Positions 33,610-44,966 of a DNA stretch of 64,000 nucleotides are shown here, piece after piece. The stretch lies in assembly GCA_009823505.1 (NCBI GenBank), contig VZQC01005555.1, positions 965,528-1,029,527 of the forward strand. The letters are read 5' to 3'. The position numbers were made by a program, and so were the translations under genes. Source of the DNA: Rhizomys pruinosus. Its lineage: Eukaryota > Chordata > Mammalia > Rodentia > Spalacidae. Position 1 is the first letter of the stretch; the number at the start of each line of letters is the position of its first letter. The notes beneath the pieces are model-generated. The model saw only the letters and a program-made list of their open reading frames with translations, searched no databases and was not told the origin of the DNA.

Positions 33610-33752
33610 ATAGGCTGGGAATGGTGGCACATGCCTGTAATTCTAGCACTGAGGACACAAAGAGAGCTAGGTTTCTGTGAGCTAACAGTCCAGTCTGGTC
33701 TACATATTCAGTTCCATCCCAGCTGGGGATAGAGAGACCCTACTTCAAAAGG
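33610..33752 (+). mobile_element. B1 SINE, old
   Basis: Starts aggctgggaatggtggcaca; many differences in the middle. Confidence 0.72.
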
Positions 33753-33841
33753 GGAAGCTAGGAGGGGGAAAGAAGGGGTAGGACCCCTGGAAAGACTGAT
33801 GAAGGGATAAAAGCATTTACTGCTCTTACTTGGGTACAGTT

Positions 33842-34120
33842 TTTCTTTTTTTTTTTTTTTTTTTTTTTTTTTTNTTAATCAAACTTAGACTTATTCCCCC
33901 ATCCATGCCCACCCCTCATGCCCCTCTGCCCCCCCATCAGAGCTCATGGATTCTGTCATACACAAGTCCTGTCTTGCATCTTTTTCTCAGTCTTTTATAA
34001 CCTTCTCGGCGCACAGGTTTACTGTTTTGGTCAGTTCTTTGAATAGGTTTTTCTCTCACTTTTTTGTTCCCATTTGATTTTATATCAGCATGCATTTTTA
34101 TTTTGCTCACAAATAATACA
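33842..34120 (-). mobile_element. L1 3' end, reverse orientation
   Basis: Begins with the T-run complement of an A-tail (contains one N at 33874), then 3'UTR sequence that matches the 3'UTRs near 9650-9780 and 36580-36740 in reverse. Confidence 0.8.
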
Positions 34121-34224
34121 ACGGACACTTAAAATGGTGAAACACCCAACTTACATTTTAGATTTCACAAGCCACATTTGATTTTTAAATTTTTTGTTAT
34201 GGTTTAATTAAGCTGTTCAAGAGC

Positions 34225-34498
34225 ACATTTTGATAAGTTTTTTTTTTTAATTTTTGTTTTTATTTATTTTATTTATTTCTGTATGTGTATGAATGTACTG
34301 TCTGCATGCAAGTGTGTGCACCCGTGTCGTGCAATGCCGCGGAGGTCAGAAGAGGGTGTCAGATTCCCCTGGAACTGGAGTTCTCCTGGAATTGGAGTTT
34401 CAGACGGTTCTTGGCCGCCATGTGAGTGCTGGGGATCGAACCCGGGTCCTCTGTAAGAGCGGTCGGCACTCTTAATCGCTAGGCCATCTCTCCAGCCC
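34225..34498 (-). mobile_element. B2 SINE, young subfamily
   Basis: Complete reverse copy with internal duplication and a T/A-rich tail complement. Confidence 0.9.
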
Positions 34499-34500
34499 AA

Positions 34501-34723
34501 ATTTATTTTTTATTCTATTTTATGTGTTTGAGTGTATTGTCTGCATGCATGTAAGTGCACCTGTTGTTGTGCAGTGCCGGAGGAGGACAAAAGAAGGTGT
34601 CAGATCCCCTGGAACTGGAGTTAAGGATGGATGTTAGCTACCATGTGGGTGCTGGGAACCAAACCTGGGTCCTCTGCAAGAGCAGCCACTGATCTTAACC
34701 GCTGAGCCATCTCTTGAGTCCCC
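34501..34723 (-). mobile_element. B2 SINE, old
   Basis: Second reverse B2 directly adjoining the younger one; single-copy 'ggaactggagttaagga'. Confidence 0.82.
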
Positions 34724-34782
34724 CAAATCTTAAATTTAATAATAAAGATTCCATTTCTCATTTTAAAAAGAAAATGTCTGGA

Positions 34783-35036
34783 GGGGCTGGAGAGATGGCC
34801 TAGTGGTTAAGAGCACCGACTGCTCTTACAGAGGACCCGGGTTCGATCCCCAGCACCCACATGGCGGCCGGGAACCATCCGTAACTCCAATTCCAGGAGA
34901 ACTCCAGTTCCAGGGGAATCCGACACCCTCTTCTGACCTCTGCGGCATTGCACGACATGGGTGCACAAACCTACATGCAAACAGTACACTCATACACATA
35001 TAAAAAAAAAAAATAAAAAAAACAAGAAAAAAACAA
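34783..35036 (+). mobile_element. B2 SINE, young subfamily
   Basis: Complete, with internal duplication. It split an older B2: gtctgga occurs on both sides (34776-34782 and 35041-35047). Confidence 0.9.
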
Positions 35037-35040
35037 AAAC

Positions 35041-35255
35041 GTCTGGAAAGATAGCTCAGTTGTTAAGAAAGAGCACTGGCTGCTCTTGCATAGGACCCTG
35101 GTTTGGTTCTTAGCACCCACCCACCCAGTGGCTAACAACTGTCTGTAACTCCAGTTCCAGGGGAATCCAATGCTCCCTTCTGGTCTCCCTGGGCATAGCA
35201 AAACGCAGATATACTTGTAGGCAAAATATTCATACATAAGAAATAAAAATAAATG
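35041..35255 (+). mobile_element. B2 SINE, old
   Basis: Head gtctggaaagatagctcagt; target of the younger insertion before it. Confidence 0.75.
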
Positions 35256-35302
35256 GAGAGAATATATCCATTTGCTAGGCCCAGTTTTAAAAACATGGGT
35301 TT

Positions 35303-35304
<2 letters not shown>

Positions 35305-35356
<52 letters not shown>
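35305..35356. repeat. (AC)n microsatellite
   Basis: About 25 uninterrupted AC units. Confidence 0.97.
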
Positions 35357-35358
<2 letters not shown>

Positions 35359-35548
35359 GACATCCTCCTGGGTATGCTAAGACAGTAGAGTGAGAACTCC
35401 AAGGCCAGACTGGGATGCAAAGGCAAGACCCTTTCTAAAAGAATTAAAAATAGGACAGTAATTGGGCTAGGGATGTGGCTCAGTTAGTAGTGTACATGCT
35501 AGGAAGCAAAAAGCCTTAGGTCCATCCCCAGCAAAACATAAAATCAGG

Positions 35549-35690
35549 CGTGGTGTCACATACCTATAATCCCAGCACTTCAGAGGAAGAGACAGGAAGA
35601 TCAGAAGACCAAGGTCATCCTGGGGTATACTGTGAGTTTGAGGCTAGCCTGGCTACATGAGAATCTGTCTTAAATAAACAAAACCTGTAA
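35549..35690 (+). mobile_element. B1 SINE, diverged
   Basis: Starts aggcgtggtgtcacatacct; middle rearranged. Confidence 0.65.
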
Positions 35691-35869
35691 GGTCAGTTCA
35701 TTAGCCCACTTGGAGCCAGAGAAGGCTGAGCAGGGGAAGGCACTTGCTATGCAAGCCTTTGTCTCTGATGGATACCATGTCACACCCACACACCCACATC
35801 ACGCAGAAACCAACAAACCTACAATAATAAAATAAAAAGTGGGGGAAAAAAAAAAGAGAAGGAAGGAAG

Positions 35870-36048
35870 GGATGGAGAGATGGTTTAATGGTTAAGAGAA
35901 CTAGCTGCTCTTCCAGAGGACCAAAGTTCAATTCCTAACACTAAATGTCTGAAACTCCAGTTCCAAGGGACTCTGAACCTCTCTTCTGACCTCTGTGGGC
36001 ACTGCATGACACAGATGCACTAATATACATGCAGGAAATACAATCATA
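35870..36048 (+). mobile_element. B2 SINE, old
   Basis: Head gggatggagagatggtttaa; runs straight into an L1 3' end. Confidence 0.72.
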
Positions 36049-36052
36049 CACA

Positions 36053-36778
36053 ATAGCAAAGAGCTGGAAGCAACCCAGGTGTCCCTCAACCGACAAGTGG
36101 ATAGAGAAAATGTGGTACATCTACACAATGGAATTCTATGCATCATGAACTTTGCAGGTAAATGTATGGAACTTGAAGGCATTATGCTAAGTAACAGTCC
36201 CAGAAAAGCAAATGATGAATGGTATATCCCCTAGTTGAAAAGGCAAGCTGAGAAAAGTTAATGTTATATTTCTTTTTATCGGAAGGCAACTGTGTTGTTA
36301 TAATGTGAATCCCTTAACGGGCTCTAGAATTAATTTACCACCTATTTCCAGACTTTGTAATTGTGGTATATGAGTGGAGGGTATGTATTCATATTTTAGA
36401 GTAATATAAAATTAAAGGGAAAAATGTGAACTCCTGAACATATTTTGGAATTAAGATACAGTTTATTTTCAGGGGTCCTAATTTTGGTGTATCTATCTAT
36501 CTATCTATCTATGCATATTTTGAAGCAATACAAATGGGAGAAAACAACAACGACAGATGGACTGGGTCAAAGAACTGAAACAGTTAGCTTCTGCCCAAAC
36601 AATAAATCTCTGCAGAGAAGAACTTTAAAAAGACTGAGAAAAAGATGCAAGATATGTATAGCAGAATGTATGAACTGGAGTGGGGTGAGGTACACAGAAA
36701 AGGGACTGTGTCTAAATTGGACCGACAAATGATGTATGAAATGCACAAAACAATAAAAATATTTTATTAAAAAAATAA
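36053..36778 (+). mobile_element. L1 3' end, 5'-truncated
   Basis: ORF2 tail with several breaks (TMEFYA region), then a long 3'UTR with a (tatc)n patch at about 36490-36513 and an A-tail. Confidence 0.85.
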
Positions 36779-36987
36779 AATGATACTTCTCAGTTCCTTC
36801 ACTCCACACTCGCATCCCCCTAAGAACAAATAAATAAATAAGTGTGGCCAGGATCTGGTAGCTGGTGCTGAGAGAAAACCTTTGATCGGATCCTTGCCCT
36901 GATACTGTACCAGTTGCAGCTGTCTCTCAGGGAACAGAAATGATTTTAAATAAATAAATGAATAAGTGAATAAATGAATGAATAAAT

Positions 36988-37127
36988 AAATAGTCTGTGT
37001 GTGGTAGAGCATGCCTTTAATCCCAGCACTCAGGAGGCAGAGGCAGGTGGATCTCTGTGACTTCAAGGCCAGCCTGGTTTACATAGTGAGTTCCAGGACA
37101 GCTGGGACTGCAGGGAGACTCTGTCTC

Positions 37128-37168
<41 letters not shown>
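36988..37168 (+). mobile_element. B1 SINE with a 40-base A-tail
   Basis: Full B1; the A-tail (about 37129-37168) is one of the longest in the window. Confidence 0.85.
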
Positions 37169-37172
<4 letters not shown>

Positions 37173-37182
37173 AAGTGTAAAT

Positions 37183-37318
37183 AAGTTGGCCATGGTGGCA
37201 CCATGCTTTTAGTATCAGTACCCTAGAGACAGATCTCTGAGAGTTTAAGGGCTTCCTGGTATACCCAGCAAGTTTCAAGCCAGCAAAGTTAAACAGTATC
37301 ACCCTGCTTCAAAAGGCA
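37183..37318 (+). mobile_element. B1 SINE, old
   Basis: Starts gttggccatggtggcaccat; strongly diverged. Confidence 0.55.
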
Positions 37319-37514
37319 AATTTTAAAATTTAAAATAAGGCATTTAGTATATTCAATTAATCTGAAGGGAGCTCAGTATTAACTAAGGAAAATAAATTGC
37401 AACTAGGAACAACAACAACAAAAAACCCGATAGCTAAACCTGATAGCTATCAAAAGAGTAGAAATGAACAGCTTTATAACAGAAAGAAAAATTTATAAAT
37501 ACATTGCATCTTAC

Positions 37515-37596
37515 CTCTTGAAAAATACTTAATGATGCTGATGAAGACGAACTATCAAAGCTATGAGCAATTCTATTACACCAATTCAATAGATCC
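37515..37596 (-). CDS. Mdn1: Mdn1 exon w9, AAA1 lid
   Basis: 82 bases: DLLNWCNRIAHSFDSSS then SASLSIFQE. One residue of a serine run is shorter than I recall in human. Acceptor is a T-run ending ttaag; donor gtaaga. Confidence 0.9.
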
Positions 37597-37649
37597 CTTA
37601 AAAAAAAACATAGTAAGTTTAAAGGTTTTTGCTGTTCCTTTTAAGCTTA

Positions 37650-37852
37650 AAATTATTTTATGTGCATCAGTGTTTTGTCTGCATGTATGTAAGTGCACCA
37701 TGTGTTTTAGTCTCCACAGAGAAAAGAAGAGGGTATCAGATCCCCTGGGAATGAAATCAGAAACAGTTGTTAGCCACTGTGTTGGTGCTGGAACCAAACT
37801 CAGGTCTTCTGCAAGAGAAGCCAGTGCTCTAAGCTCGTGGGTCCAACCCCAA
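37650..37852 (-). mobile_element. B2 SINE, old
   Basis: Reverse copy, 'ttttatgtgcatcagtgttttg' tail side, close to the w9 acceptor (37596). Confidence 0.72.
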
Positions 37853-37865
37853 GCTATTTTAGTAT

Positions 37866-38000
37866 TTTGTTTTTGAGATAGGATAGCTTTGTAATAGAGT
37901 TTATCTACTCATCCCAGACTTGCCTGTGACTTGTGGCCTTCCTGCCTGGTAGGCTATTGGGAGGCTCAGATTACACACATGTGTTACCATACCCAGTTCA
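37866..38000 (-). mobile_element. B1-like SINE, old
   Basis: Reverse, weak: 'ttttgagataggatagc' to 'gttaccatacccagtt'. Confidence 0.5.
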
Positions 38001-38201
38001 TACTAATTTTTCAGGGAAGAGCAATCAATACAAGCCTTCCTAATAAGTAAGCATACATCTGAAAAGGGGATCTGATCTCATGAGGTAATTAATCCATTGG
38101 TGTAGTTTCTAAACTAGACATATCATGATGATTTTACTTTAATGATTAAGAGCTTTTCAAGAAAGCCATTTGTAAAATATCAACTGGAAACATTATAGTA
38201 C

Positions 38202-38395
38202 CTTAGAGATAATTCTCTACCCTCAAGGGCTAGTCTTTTGTTTTCTCTCCTGGCTTCTGAAACTTCATGTGATGCCTGTTCACATCCAACAGAACTATCA
38301 CTCTGATGGTGATGTTTCTCTCCAGTAAGCTCAATATAAATGTCAAGCAAGTGATCAGCTGCTGCCAATAGGCTTGGATATTTACTCTGAAGAAC
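38202..38395 (-). CDS. Mdn1: Mdn1 exon w8, AAA1-AAA2 linker
   Basis: 194 bases: VLQSKYPSLLAAADHLLDIY and, after a variable acidic-polar loop, NKRLALEGRELSLR. Acceptor cctcatcag, donor gtacta. The loop (GEKHHHQSDSS) differs from other mammals as expected for a linker. Confidence 0.92.
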
Positions 38396-38890
38396 CTGAT
38401 GAGGGCAGAAAAAAAAGAAAAATTTCAACAGCAGCTATGGTGACTCTTAAAAACACATATAAGACAGAACCTTAGACTTGGCAGAAGAATACTGCTCTAG
38501 CCTGGGCAAGGACCTGGATGCAGCCCTAGCATGAAGGAGAGTATGCACAAACTGCTCACATCAGTCAACCCCAAAATAGGATTTCTCTATGAAATTTGTC
38601 ATCTCTACCAAGCATAAGAATTTATACCCTGATCTGTTCTTACTCTCATCCACTTAAAAATAAGCCATAGGGCAATCTTGCCATCTAGAAAATAGTTTCA
38701 GAGGAAGAAAAGTCAAATACCCAAAACCAAAAGAATAATATGCATCCAAGTCCAAAGAATTCATTCATTAAAGACTTCCTCAAGTACTGCTTTGAATATC
38801 CCTAAACATAATTCTGGGAAAGTTCATTATGTAACCTCAAAAATAAATTAGACATGGTCTACAGAAAATAAAAAATTCAACAATAGAACT

Positions 38891-39054
38891 TCCTTTTTTT
38901 TTTTTTCTTCTGTTCTTTTTAAGACAGTGTCTCCCTGTAGCTCAGGCTGTCCTGGAACTCACTATGTAGAGTAGGCTGTCCTTGAACTCACGGCAATCCA
39001 CCTGCCTCTGCCTCCTAAGTGCTAGTATTAAAAGTGTGCACCAGCATGGCCGGC
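38891..39054 (-). mobile_element. B1 SINE
   Basis: Reverse copy from a T-run to 'gcaccagcatggccggc'. Confidence 0.82.
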
Positions 39055-39055
39055 T

Positions 39056-39265
39056 TGAAGTATTTTATGGGTATGAGTGTACTGCCTGCATATATGTAAA
39101 TGCATCCATATCCTGCAACGCCATGGAGATCAGAAGAGGATGCTGGATGCCCCCTGGAAGTGGAGTTATAGTTATTAGCTGCCATGCAGGTACTAAGAAT
39201 CAAACCCAGGCCCTCCGCTCTAAGAGTGGCCAATGCTCTTACCCACTGAGCCATCTCTCCAGCCC
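39056..39265 (-). mobile_element. B2 SINE
   Basis: Reverse full-length B2 adjoining the B1. This neighbour pair has a complete B2 and so differs from the composite SINEs. Confidence 0.8.
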
Positions 39266-39330
39266 TCCCACAATAAACTTTAAAAAGCAGACCACAACAA
39301 CAAAAAAGTTGAGATGCATTGATTAACAGT

Positions 39331-39522
39331 TGGCTCAGTGGTTAAGAGCACTGACTGTTCTTGCAGAGGACCCAGGCTTGGGTCCTAGCACCAACATATC
39401 CTAACTCCAGTTACAGGGGATCCAATGCCCTCTTCTGACCTCCGTGGGCATTGCAGGACACAGGTGTACTGATACACATGCAAGCAATGCACTCATGCAA
39501 ATAAAAGTAAAAATAATTATAT
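39331..39522 (+). mobile_element. B2 SINE, 5'-truncated
   Basis: Begins gttggctcagtggttaagag; rest typical. Confidence 0.78.
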
Positions 39523-39718
39523 TTTTTAAAGTAGTTAAATTTTAAAGGGTTGAAAATAGAATTTAAGAAGAAAAAAACCCTAGCCTTATTCATTTCAGTA
39601 ACTAATAAACATTGTAGTATAGTACTTAGCATATATACTATTGATTCCAAAGCCTTATAATGTGTTTATTTGTTTACTCACATCTGTCAGGGAACTATGC
39701 ATTAGAAATACTAACTGG

Positions 39719-39860
39719 AGCGGGCATGGTGATGCATGCCTTTAATCCTAGTACTTGGGAAGCAAAGGCAGGTGGGTCTGTGAGTCCAAGGCCAGCCTGG
39801 TCTACAGAGTGAGTTCCAGGCCAGCTGGGGCTAAAGGGAGACTCTGTCTCAAAAACACCG
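39719..39860 (+). mobile_element. B1 SINE
   Basis: Starts gagcgggcatggtgatgcat; ends 'gtctcaaaaacaccggggg'. Confidence 0.82.
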
Positions 39861-40275
39861 GGGGCGGGGGGAGAACCTAACCATTGGATACATTTCAATA
39901 AGCTCAAAAAGGAGAACATTATAAACAGAATTTGTATATACAACACCCACATTTTATATAATGCCCACATATTTACAAAAGATATAGCATTAACAGTCAT
40001 CTCAAGTGGTATATTTATGCTCAATGATTTTAGAATATTATTTAATAGGTGTATTCCAGCTATAAAAATAAACACAGAAAATAAGAAATAAGATTAACAA
40101 ATTCAACTTCATATTTTTTTTCCAAATGCAGTATACATTTTTTCAGCACATCGGTGGTTGACACCAGAGGATCAGGAGTTCAAGACTGGCCTGAACTACA
40201 CAGATAAAGGCAGTCTCAAACAAAACAACAAAAAAACCCTACAAAAGACAAGTTGTTTTCTACAACAGAAGTAAC

Positions 40276-40380
40276 AAACAATAATGTGATGGTATGTACC
40301 TTTAATCCCAGCACTCTGAGGTCTACACAAGTTCCAGGCTACATAGTAAGATCCTGTCTCAAAAACAACGACAAAAACTA
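40276..40380 (+). mobile_element. B1 SINE, internally deleted
   Basis: Head 'gtgatggtatgtacctttaatc' and tail 'gatcctgtctcaaaaac' only. Confidence 0.65.
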
Positions 40381-40435
40381 ACAATAACAGCTAGTCATAA
40401 ATTTAAGAATAAAGAAAGCCTTAAGTGGAACAGTA

Positions 40436-40550
40436 GAGGTGGTTCAGTGGTTAGGAGCACTGGCCGCTCTTGCAGAGGATCTGAGGTCCATTCCCAGCAC
40501 CCACACGACAGCTAGCAACCATCAGGGACTCCAGTTCCAGGTGATCTCTT
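40436..40550 (+). mobile_element. B2 SINE, truncated
   Basis: Head and first half only; stops after 'ctccagttccaggtgatc'. Confidence 0.75.
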
Positions 40551-41052
40551 GCCTGGAACTGATCTGGTTCCTATTTCTGTGAATCTGGGTTTCAAGTCTG
40601 TTACTCCATGTGTTTGAGGCTCATCCAGATATCACTCTTTATAAGTAGCTTTTACTGAAGAAGTAACTTCATGTCAAGAGCATGTTTCATACTTATGACT
40701 AAGTTGGGGGGGGGGCTACTTGGCAAAAGATCTTGTCAAGAGGCTAAGCTGTAGATCAACGGTTCGGTCCATACAGAGAGTCTCTGTGTTTGTTCAAGCC
40801 TTCTCACTCCTTTCACTAAACAGAAGTTTATCAAGTTTAATGTTTTAGCAAATGCTTAAGTCTTTTGCAAAATTATCATTCCAAATAAAGATTTCATACA
40901 TACATTCATATACATTTTTCCTTATAAACATAAATAACACTAAGAAATTATCACTTTGAAATTAATCTGATACGAAATGGTTCTATGAAAAACTTGTTAT
41001 GCGTCAGGCATGACCAAAGGATAGGGAACTAAAATAGAAAAGGAGTAGGGTT

Positions 41053-41190
41053 GCCAGGCATGGTTATGCACATACTAATCCTAGCACTCAGGAGGCAGAG
41101 GCAGGCAGATTTCATTGACGCCAACCTGGAATTCACATAGTGAGTTCTAGGCCAACTCTGGCTACAGGGAGACCCTGTCTCAAAGAGGCA
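41053..41190 (+). mobile_element. B1 SINE
   Basis: Starts tgccaggcatggttatgcac; moderately diverged; ends 'gtctcaaagaggc'. Confidence 0.78.
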
Positions 41191-41397
41191 AAAGGAATAG
41201 TATCTATCTGCAGAGTCCCAACTTGTTTTAGAAGGTGATATGCAAAGAAATCTGAGTTTGTCAGAGATATTGTGGTCCACATTGCTTGGGAGACCAAGAA
41301 AGATTTTCAGAAACTGAAAACAAGCCTTTCAATAGTCCCAAGTCGCTGTGGGTGGGCAATGTCTACAGAGAAAAAGGAAAGCAATGTTATTCTCTAC

Positions 41398-41512
41398 CTC
41401 ATTCAATTCTTTCTTATCCAGATTAGCCAGGTGAATTCTGGTCCAATATTTGTCTAATAAAGTAGCATGACTATTTAGGGGTCGATACCAATTTCCTCCA
41501 CAGCTCAAGAGC
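41398..41512 (-). CDS. Mdn1: Mdn1 exon w7, AAA1 lid
   Basis: 115 bases: LLSCGGNWYRPLNSHATLLD then KYWTRIHLANLDKKELNE. It corresponds to the Arg-finger and lid side of AAA1. Acceptor gaaatacag, donor gtagag. Ends on a codon boundary. Confidence 0.93.
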
Positions 41513-41748
41513 CTGTATTTCAAAACAGAAAACACAAAATTGAGACACATATAATACTCAAATTTTAATTTTGAATTACAGAAGACCTGCTTCATCTGTG
41601 GGCACACTCCACCTACAGTGGAGTACTAAAACCACGAACAGTACAAAACTTACCTATACTATGTTCTTTTCTTTATACAGACACCAATGGTAAAGTTTTA
41701 AGTTAATTAGACATAGTAAGAGATTAATAATAACAACAACAATAATAA

Positions 41749-41875
41749 GCTGGGTATGGTTGTGCACATGATTACCCCCACACCTCCACTAGGGGTTAAT
41801 ACATGCATACAAAGCACGAGGACTTCGAGCTGAGGCCAACCTAAGCTACAAAGCAAGACTGCTACAAAACAATGA
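41749..41875 (+). mobile_element. B1-like SINE, old
   Basis: Starts agctgggtatggttgtgcac; the remainder is rearranged. Confidence 0.5.
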
Positions 41876-41960
41876 AAACCTAAAATAATCAATTATAAAC
41901 TCCTCTGTAAACCATAAAAAACCTGCAAAATAAAACTAATGTCTTAAGCATGCTTGAAAT

Positions 41961-41962
<2 letters not shown>

Positions 41963-41999
<37 letters not shown>

Positions 42000-42125
42000 T
42001 ATGAGAGCACTCAGGAGGCAGAGGCAGGAGGATGTCTGTGAGTTCAAGGCCAGCCTGGTCTACAGAGTGCGCTCCAGCCCGCCTGGAACTAAAGGGAGAC
42101 CCTGTCTCAAAAAGACCAAAAAATA
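41963..42125 (+). mobile_element. B1 SINE, 5'-truncated, after a T-run
   Basis: A 32-base T-run (41963-41994) precedes B1 from gagcactcaggaggcagagg to gtctcaaaaagacc. Confidence 0.75.
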
Positions 42126-42127
42126 AA

Positions 42128-42297
42128 TAAATTTATGAGTTGCTTGCCTGCATTTACGTATTTGTACCACACATATGCCTGGAGCGCCTGGAACTAGAAT
42201 GTTACAGATGTCAGCTAATGTGGATGCTGGGAACTGAACTCAGGTCCTCTACAAGAGCAGCAAGTGTTTTAACCCCTCAGACATCTTTCTAGACCCC
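42128..42297 (-). mobile_element. B2 SINE, old
   Basis: Reverse copy, ends 'cagacatctttctagacccc'. Confidence 0.68.
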
Positions 42298-42589
42298 TTT
42301 TAGCATAGGTCACCAATTGTTACCAAAAACTACAATGCTCTCTAGTATCCTTCCGGAAAGAGGCAGGATATTCGTAACTTACAAACTACATGCTTACACA
42401 TGAAGCATTTACTTTTCCCTTAACCGCCTCGAGAAGGACCACTGTTTTCTTCCAACCCTTGCTCACTCAACTACAACTACAAATGACAGACGTGAAAGTC
42501 AAACTCAGGTCTTTCTGTTTTCAAGTTTGTCTGATCTTCCCTGATGTTCCAGACTTTCTAGGAAATGCAACCAATAATTCTACTATCTT

Positions 42590-42712
42590 TTTTTTTTTTT
42601 TTTTTTTGAGACAGGTCTATGTAGACCAGCTGGCGTTGAACTCCCAAAGATCCTCCTGCCTTCTGCCTCCTGAGTGCTAGGATTAAAGGTGTGAGCCACC
42701 ACTCCAGGTTTT
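42590..42712 (-). mobile_element. B1 SINE
   Basis: Reverse copy with an 18-base T-run; a second partial B1 follows at 42713-42785. Confidence 0.82.
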
Positions 42713-42790
42713 TTTTTTTTTTTTTTTTTTTGAGATGGGTTTCATACTAGGCTGTCTTTGAATTCAAAGATCTGCCTGCTCCTAAGTTAA
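42713..42790 (-). mobile_element. B1 SINE fragment
   Basis: T-run then tttgagatgggtttcatact and 'aaagatctgcctgctcc'; head side missing. Confidence 0.65.
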
Positions 42791-42940
42791 TAAGTATATT
42801 AGGGTTTTTACTTCAGTAAGTAGACAGATAGCCTTGCTAGACCTTTTTTTACTACTGAGGCTCGAACCTACGCTCCTGAGCATGGTGGACAAGTGTACTA
42901 ATTTTCATAGGCTATATTTATTTAAAGATAGTAGAGTTCT

Positions 42941-43222
42941 GGGGCTGAAGTGATGGCTCAGTGATTAAGAGCGCCGCCTGCACTTGCAGAGGACCTGAGT
43001 TTGATTCCCAGCACCCACAAGGCAGCTAAGAACTGTCTTTAAGCCAGGCGTGGTGGCATATACCTTTGATCCTAGCACTCGGGAGGCAGAGGCAGAGGCA
43101 GAGGCAGAGGTAGGCGGGTCTCTGTGAGTTCAAGGCAAGCCTGGTCTACAGAGTGAGTTCCAGGTCAGCTGAGGGCTATAGAGAGACCCGTATCTCAAAA
43201 AAAAAAAAAAAAAAAAAAAAAG
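42941..43222 (+). mobile_element. Composite SINE: B2 head fused to B1 (copy 3)
   Basis: B2 head ggggctgaagtgatggctca to ctaagaactgtctttaag, joined to ccaggcgtggtggcatatac (B1) and a long A-tail. The B1 part carries a four-fold (ggcaga) expansion at about 43084-43110. Confidence 0.85.
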
Positions 43223-43260
43223 CTATACAGGGATATAAGCGTTAAGAAATAAATTGCTGG

Positions 43261-43455
43261 GGGCTAGACAGATGGCTTAACAGTTAAGCACACTGACTGC
43301 TGTTACAGGGTTCAATTCCCAGCATGCACATGGCAGTGAACAACTGTCCACCAGTTCCAGTAGATCAGATACCTTCTTCTGACTTCCAAGGGCACTGCAC
43401 AACATGAGTGCGCCTGCCTACATACAGACATAACATTAAAAAAAAAAATAAAAAA
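43261..43455 (+). mobile_element. B2 SINE, old
   Basis: Head ggggctagacagatggctta; short internal deletion before 'gggttcaattcc'. Confidence 0.75.
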
Positions 43456-43465
43456 AAATAATAAA

Positions 43466-43618
43466 TAAGCCAGGCATGGTGGCACACACCTTTAATCCTA
43501 GCCAGAGACAGGTGGATCTTTGTGAGTTCAAGGCCAGCCTGGTCTACATAATTACTTCCAGGACAGCTGGGGCTATTGGGAGACCCTGTTCCCCCACCCT
43601 GAAAAAAGACCAAAAAAA
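43466..43618 (+). mobile_element. B1 SINE
   Basis: Starts aagccaggcatggtggcaca; lost 'cacttgggaggcag'. Confidence 0.8.
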
Positions 43619-43928
43619 TAAAATAAAATAATAAAATAAAATTGCTGTCTTTGTATCACTGTACAATGTGGACAGAGACATATACAAAACCTGTTCAGTT
43701 TTCATTTTTTGTTCATGTGCTGCTTAAAATCTCTATCTTCATGATAATCATTACTAGCCATTAATTAATTGAATAGTTTGTAATATGTCCTTACTGTAAG
43801 CTATTTCATCTAATCTCTCTAAATACATTTGATCCAAGAATGATGAGCCACCTGAGACTGAGGCAGGCAAAGTATTCAAAGGCACGAAATGCCAGTATCA
43901 GGATTCCAATTAAAATACGTAAGACTTT

Positions 43929-44184
43929 TTTTTTAATTTTTTTTTTATTAATTTTATTTATTTCTGTATGTGTATGAATGTACTGTCTGCATGCAAGTCT
44001 GTGCACCCGTGTTGTGCAATGCCGCGGATGTCAGAAGAGGGCGTCGGATTCCCCTGGAACTGGAGTTCTCCTGGAATTAGAGTTTCAGACGGTTCTCAGT
44101 CGCCATGTGGGTGCTGGGGATCAAACCCGGGTCCTCTGTAAGAGCGGTCTGCACTCTTAACCGCTAGGCCATCTCTCCAGCCCC
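43929..44184 (-). mobile_element. B2 SINE, young subfamily
   Basis: Complete reverse copy with internal duplication. Target-site duplication aaatacgtaagactttt at 43912-43928 and 44185-44201. Confidence 0.93.
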
Positions 44185-44203
44185 AAATACGTAAGACTTT
44201 TAT

Positions 44204-44332
44204 GTGCACCTTTAATCCTAGCACTCGGGAGGCAGAGGCAGGCGGATTTTTGTGAGTTCAAGGCCAGCCTGGTATACAGAGTGAGTTCCAGGACAGCTGG
44301 GGCTACAGGGAGACCCTGTCTCAAAAAGACCA

Positions 44333-44374
<42 letters not shown>

Positions 44375-44375
44375 A
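44204..44375 (+). mobile_element. B1 SINE, 5'-truncated, (AAC)n tail
   Basis: Body near consensus; the tail has become about 13 AAC units (44334-44373). Confidence 0.85.
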
Positions 44376-44421
44376 AACATAAGACTTTTAAAAAGCCAAA
44401 CAAAATACAAAACAAAAATGC

Positions 44422-44516
44422 CAGATGTGGTGGCTTACACCTTTAACCCTGCAGATGTGGTGGCTTACACCTTTGACCCTGCAGATGTGGTGGCTTACAC
44501 CTTTGATCCTGCAGAT
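44422..44516 (+). repeat. 30-base tandem triplication of a B1 head
   Basis: cagatgtggtggcttacacc + tttgaccctg occurs three times (44422, 44452, 44482), followed by the rest of a diverged B1. Confidence 0.9.
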
Positions 44517-44862
44517 GGAGGCTAGCCTTATCTATGTAACAGTTCCAGGCTAGCTGGTGCTACAGGGAGAAACAAAAAATAAATAAAACACTTAAAACAA
44601 AATATATCAGACAATCTCATCTTATATCTGATCATATTTAAAAACATGGAAAAACAGCTAAACTGACTTAAATTGCATGGATGAAGAACTTTTGTTTCAT
44701 AAACTGATTTGCTTCATTATAAGGAAGAAATTAAGACTGAGATGGTTAGATGTGCCTTCTGCTCTACCCAAGTTGGCTTGCAGGGACCCCACAACTCTCT
44801 CAGTATCCAGACTTAAGAGGAAGAGGTTCCAGAATGAGAACAGAAAGGTTAATAGCACATAC

Positions 44863-44966
44863 CTCCTGGTTGCAAAAAACTGAAATCCAGGAGCTACTTT
44901 CAGACAGTCTCCTCGGCCAGGGATCAGAAGCTCTCTATTTTCCAGCAGAGGGATCAACACAGATAC
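44863..44966 (-). CDS. Mdn1: Mdn1 exon w6, AAA1
   Basis: 104 bases encoding VSVLIPLLENRELLIPGRGD and VAPGFQFFATRR, the AAA1 segment after Walker B that includes the sensor-1 strand (FQFFATR). Acceptor gactttttag, donor gtatgt. In frame with w5 and w7. Confidence 0.93.

Noticed and set aside
35132..35426. Cysteine/valine-rich ORFs around 35300
   Set aside because: They translate an (AC)n microsatellite and flanking B2.
38891..39265. Sixth composite B2-B1 SINE
   Set aside because: A complete B2 with its own tail region adjoins the B1, so the junction differs from the five composites.
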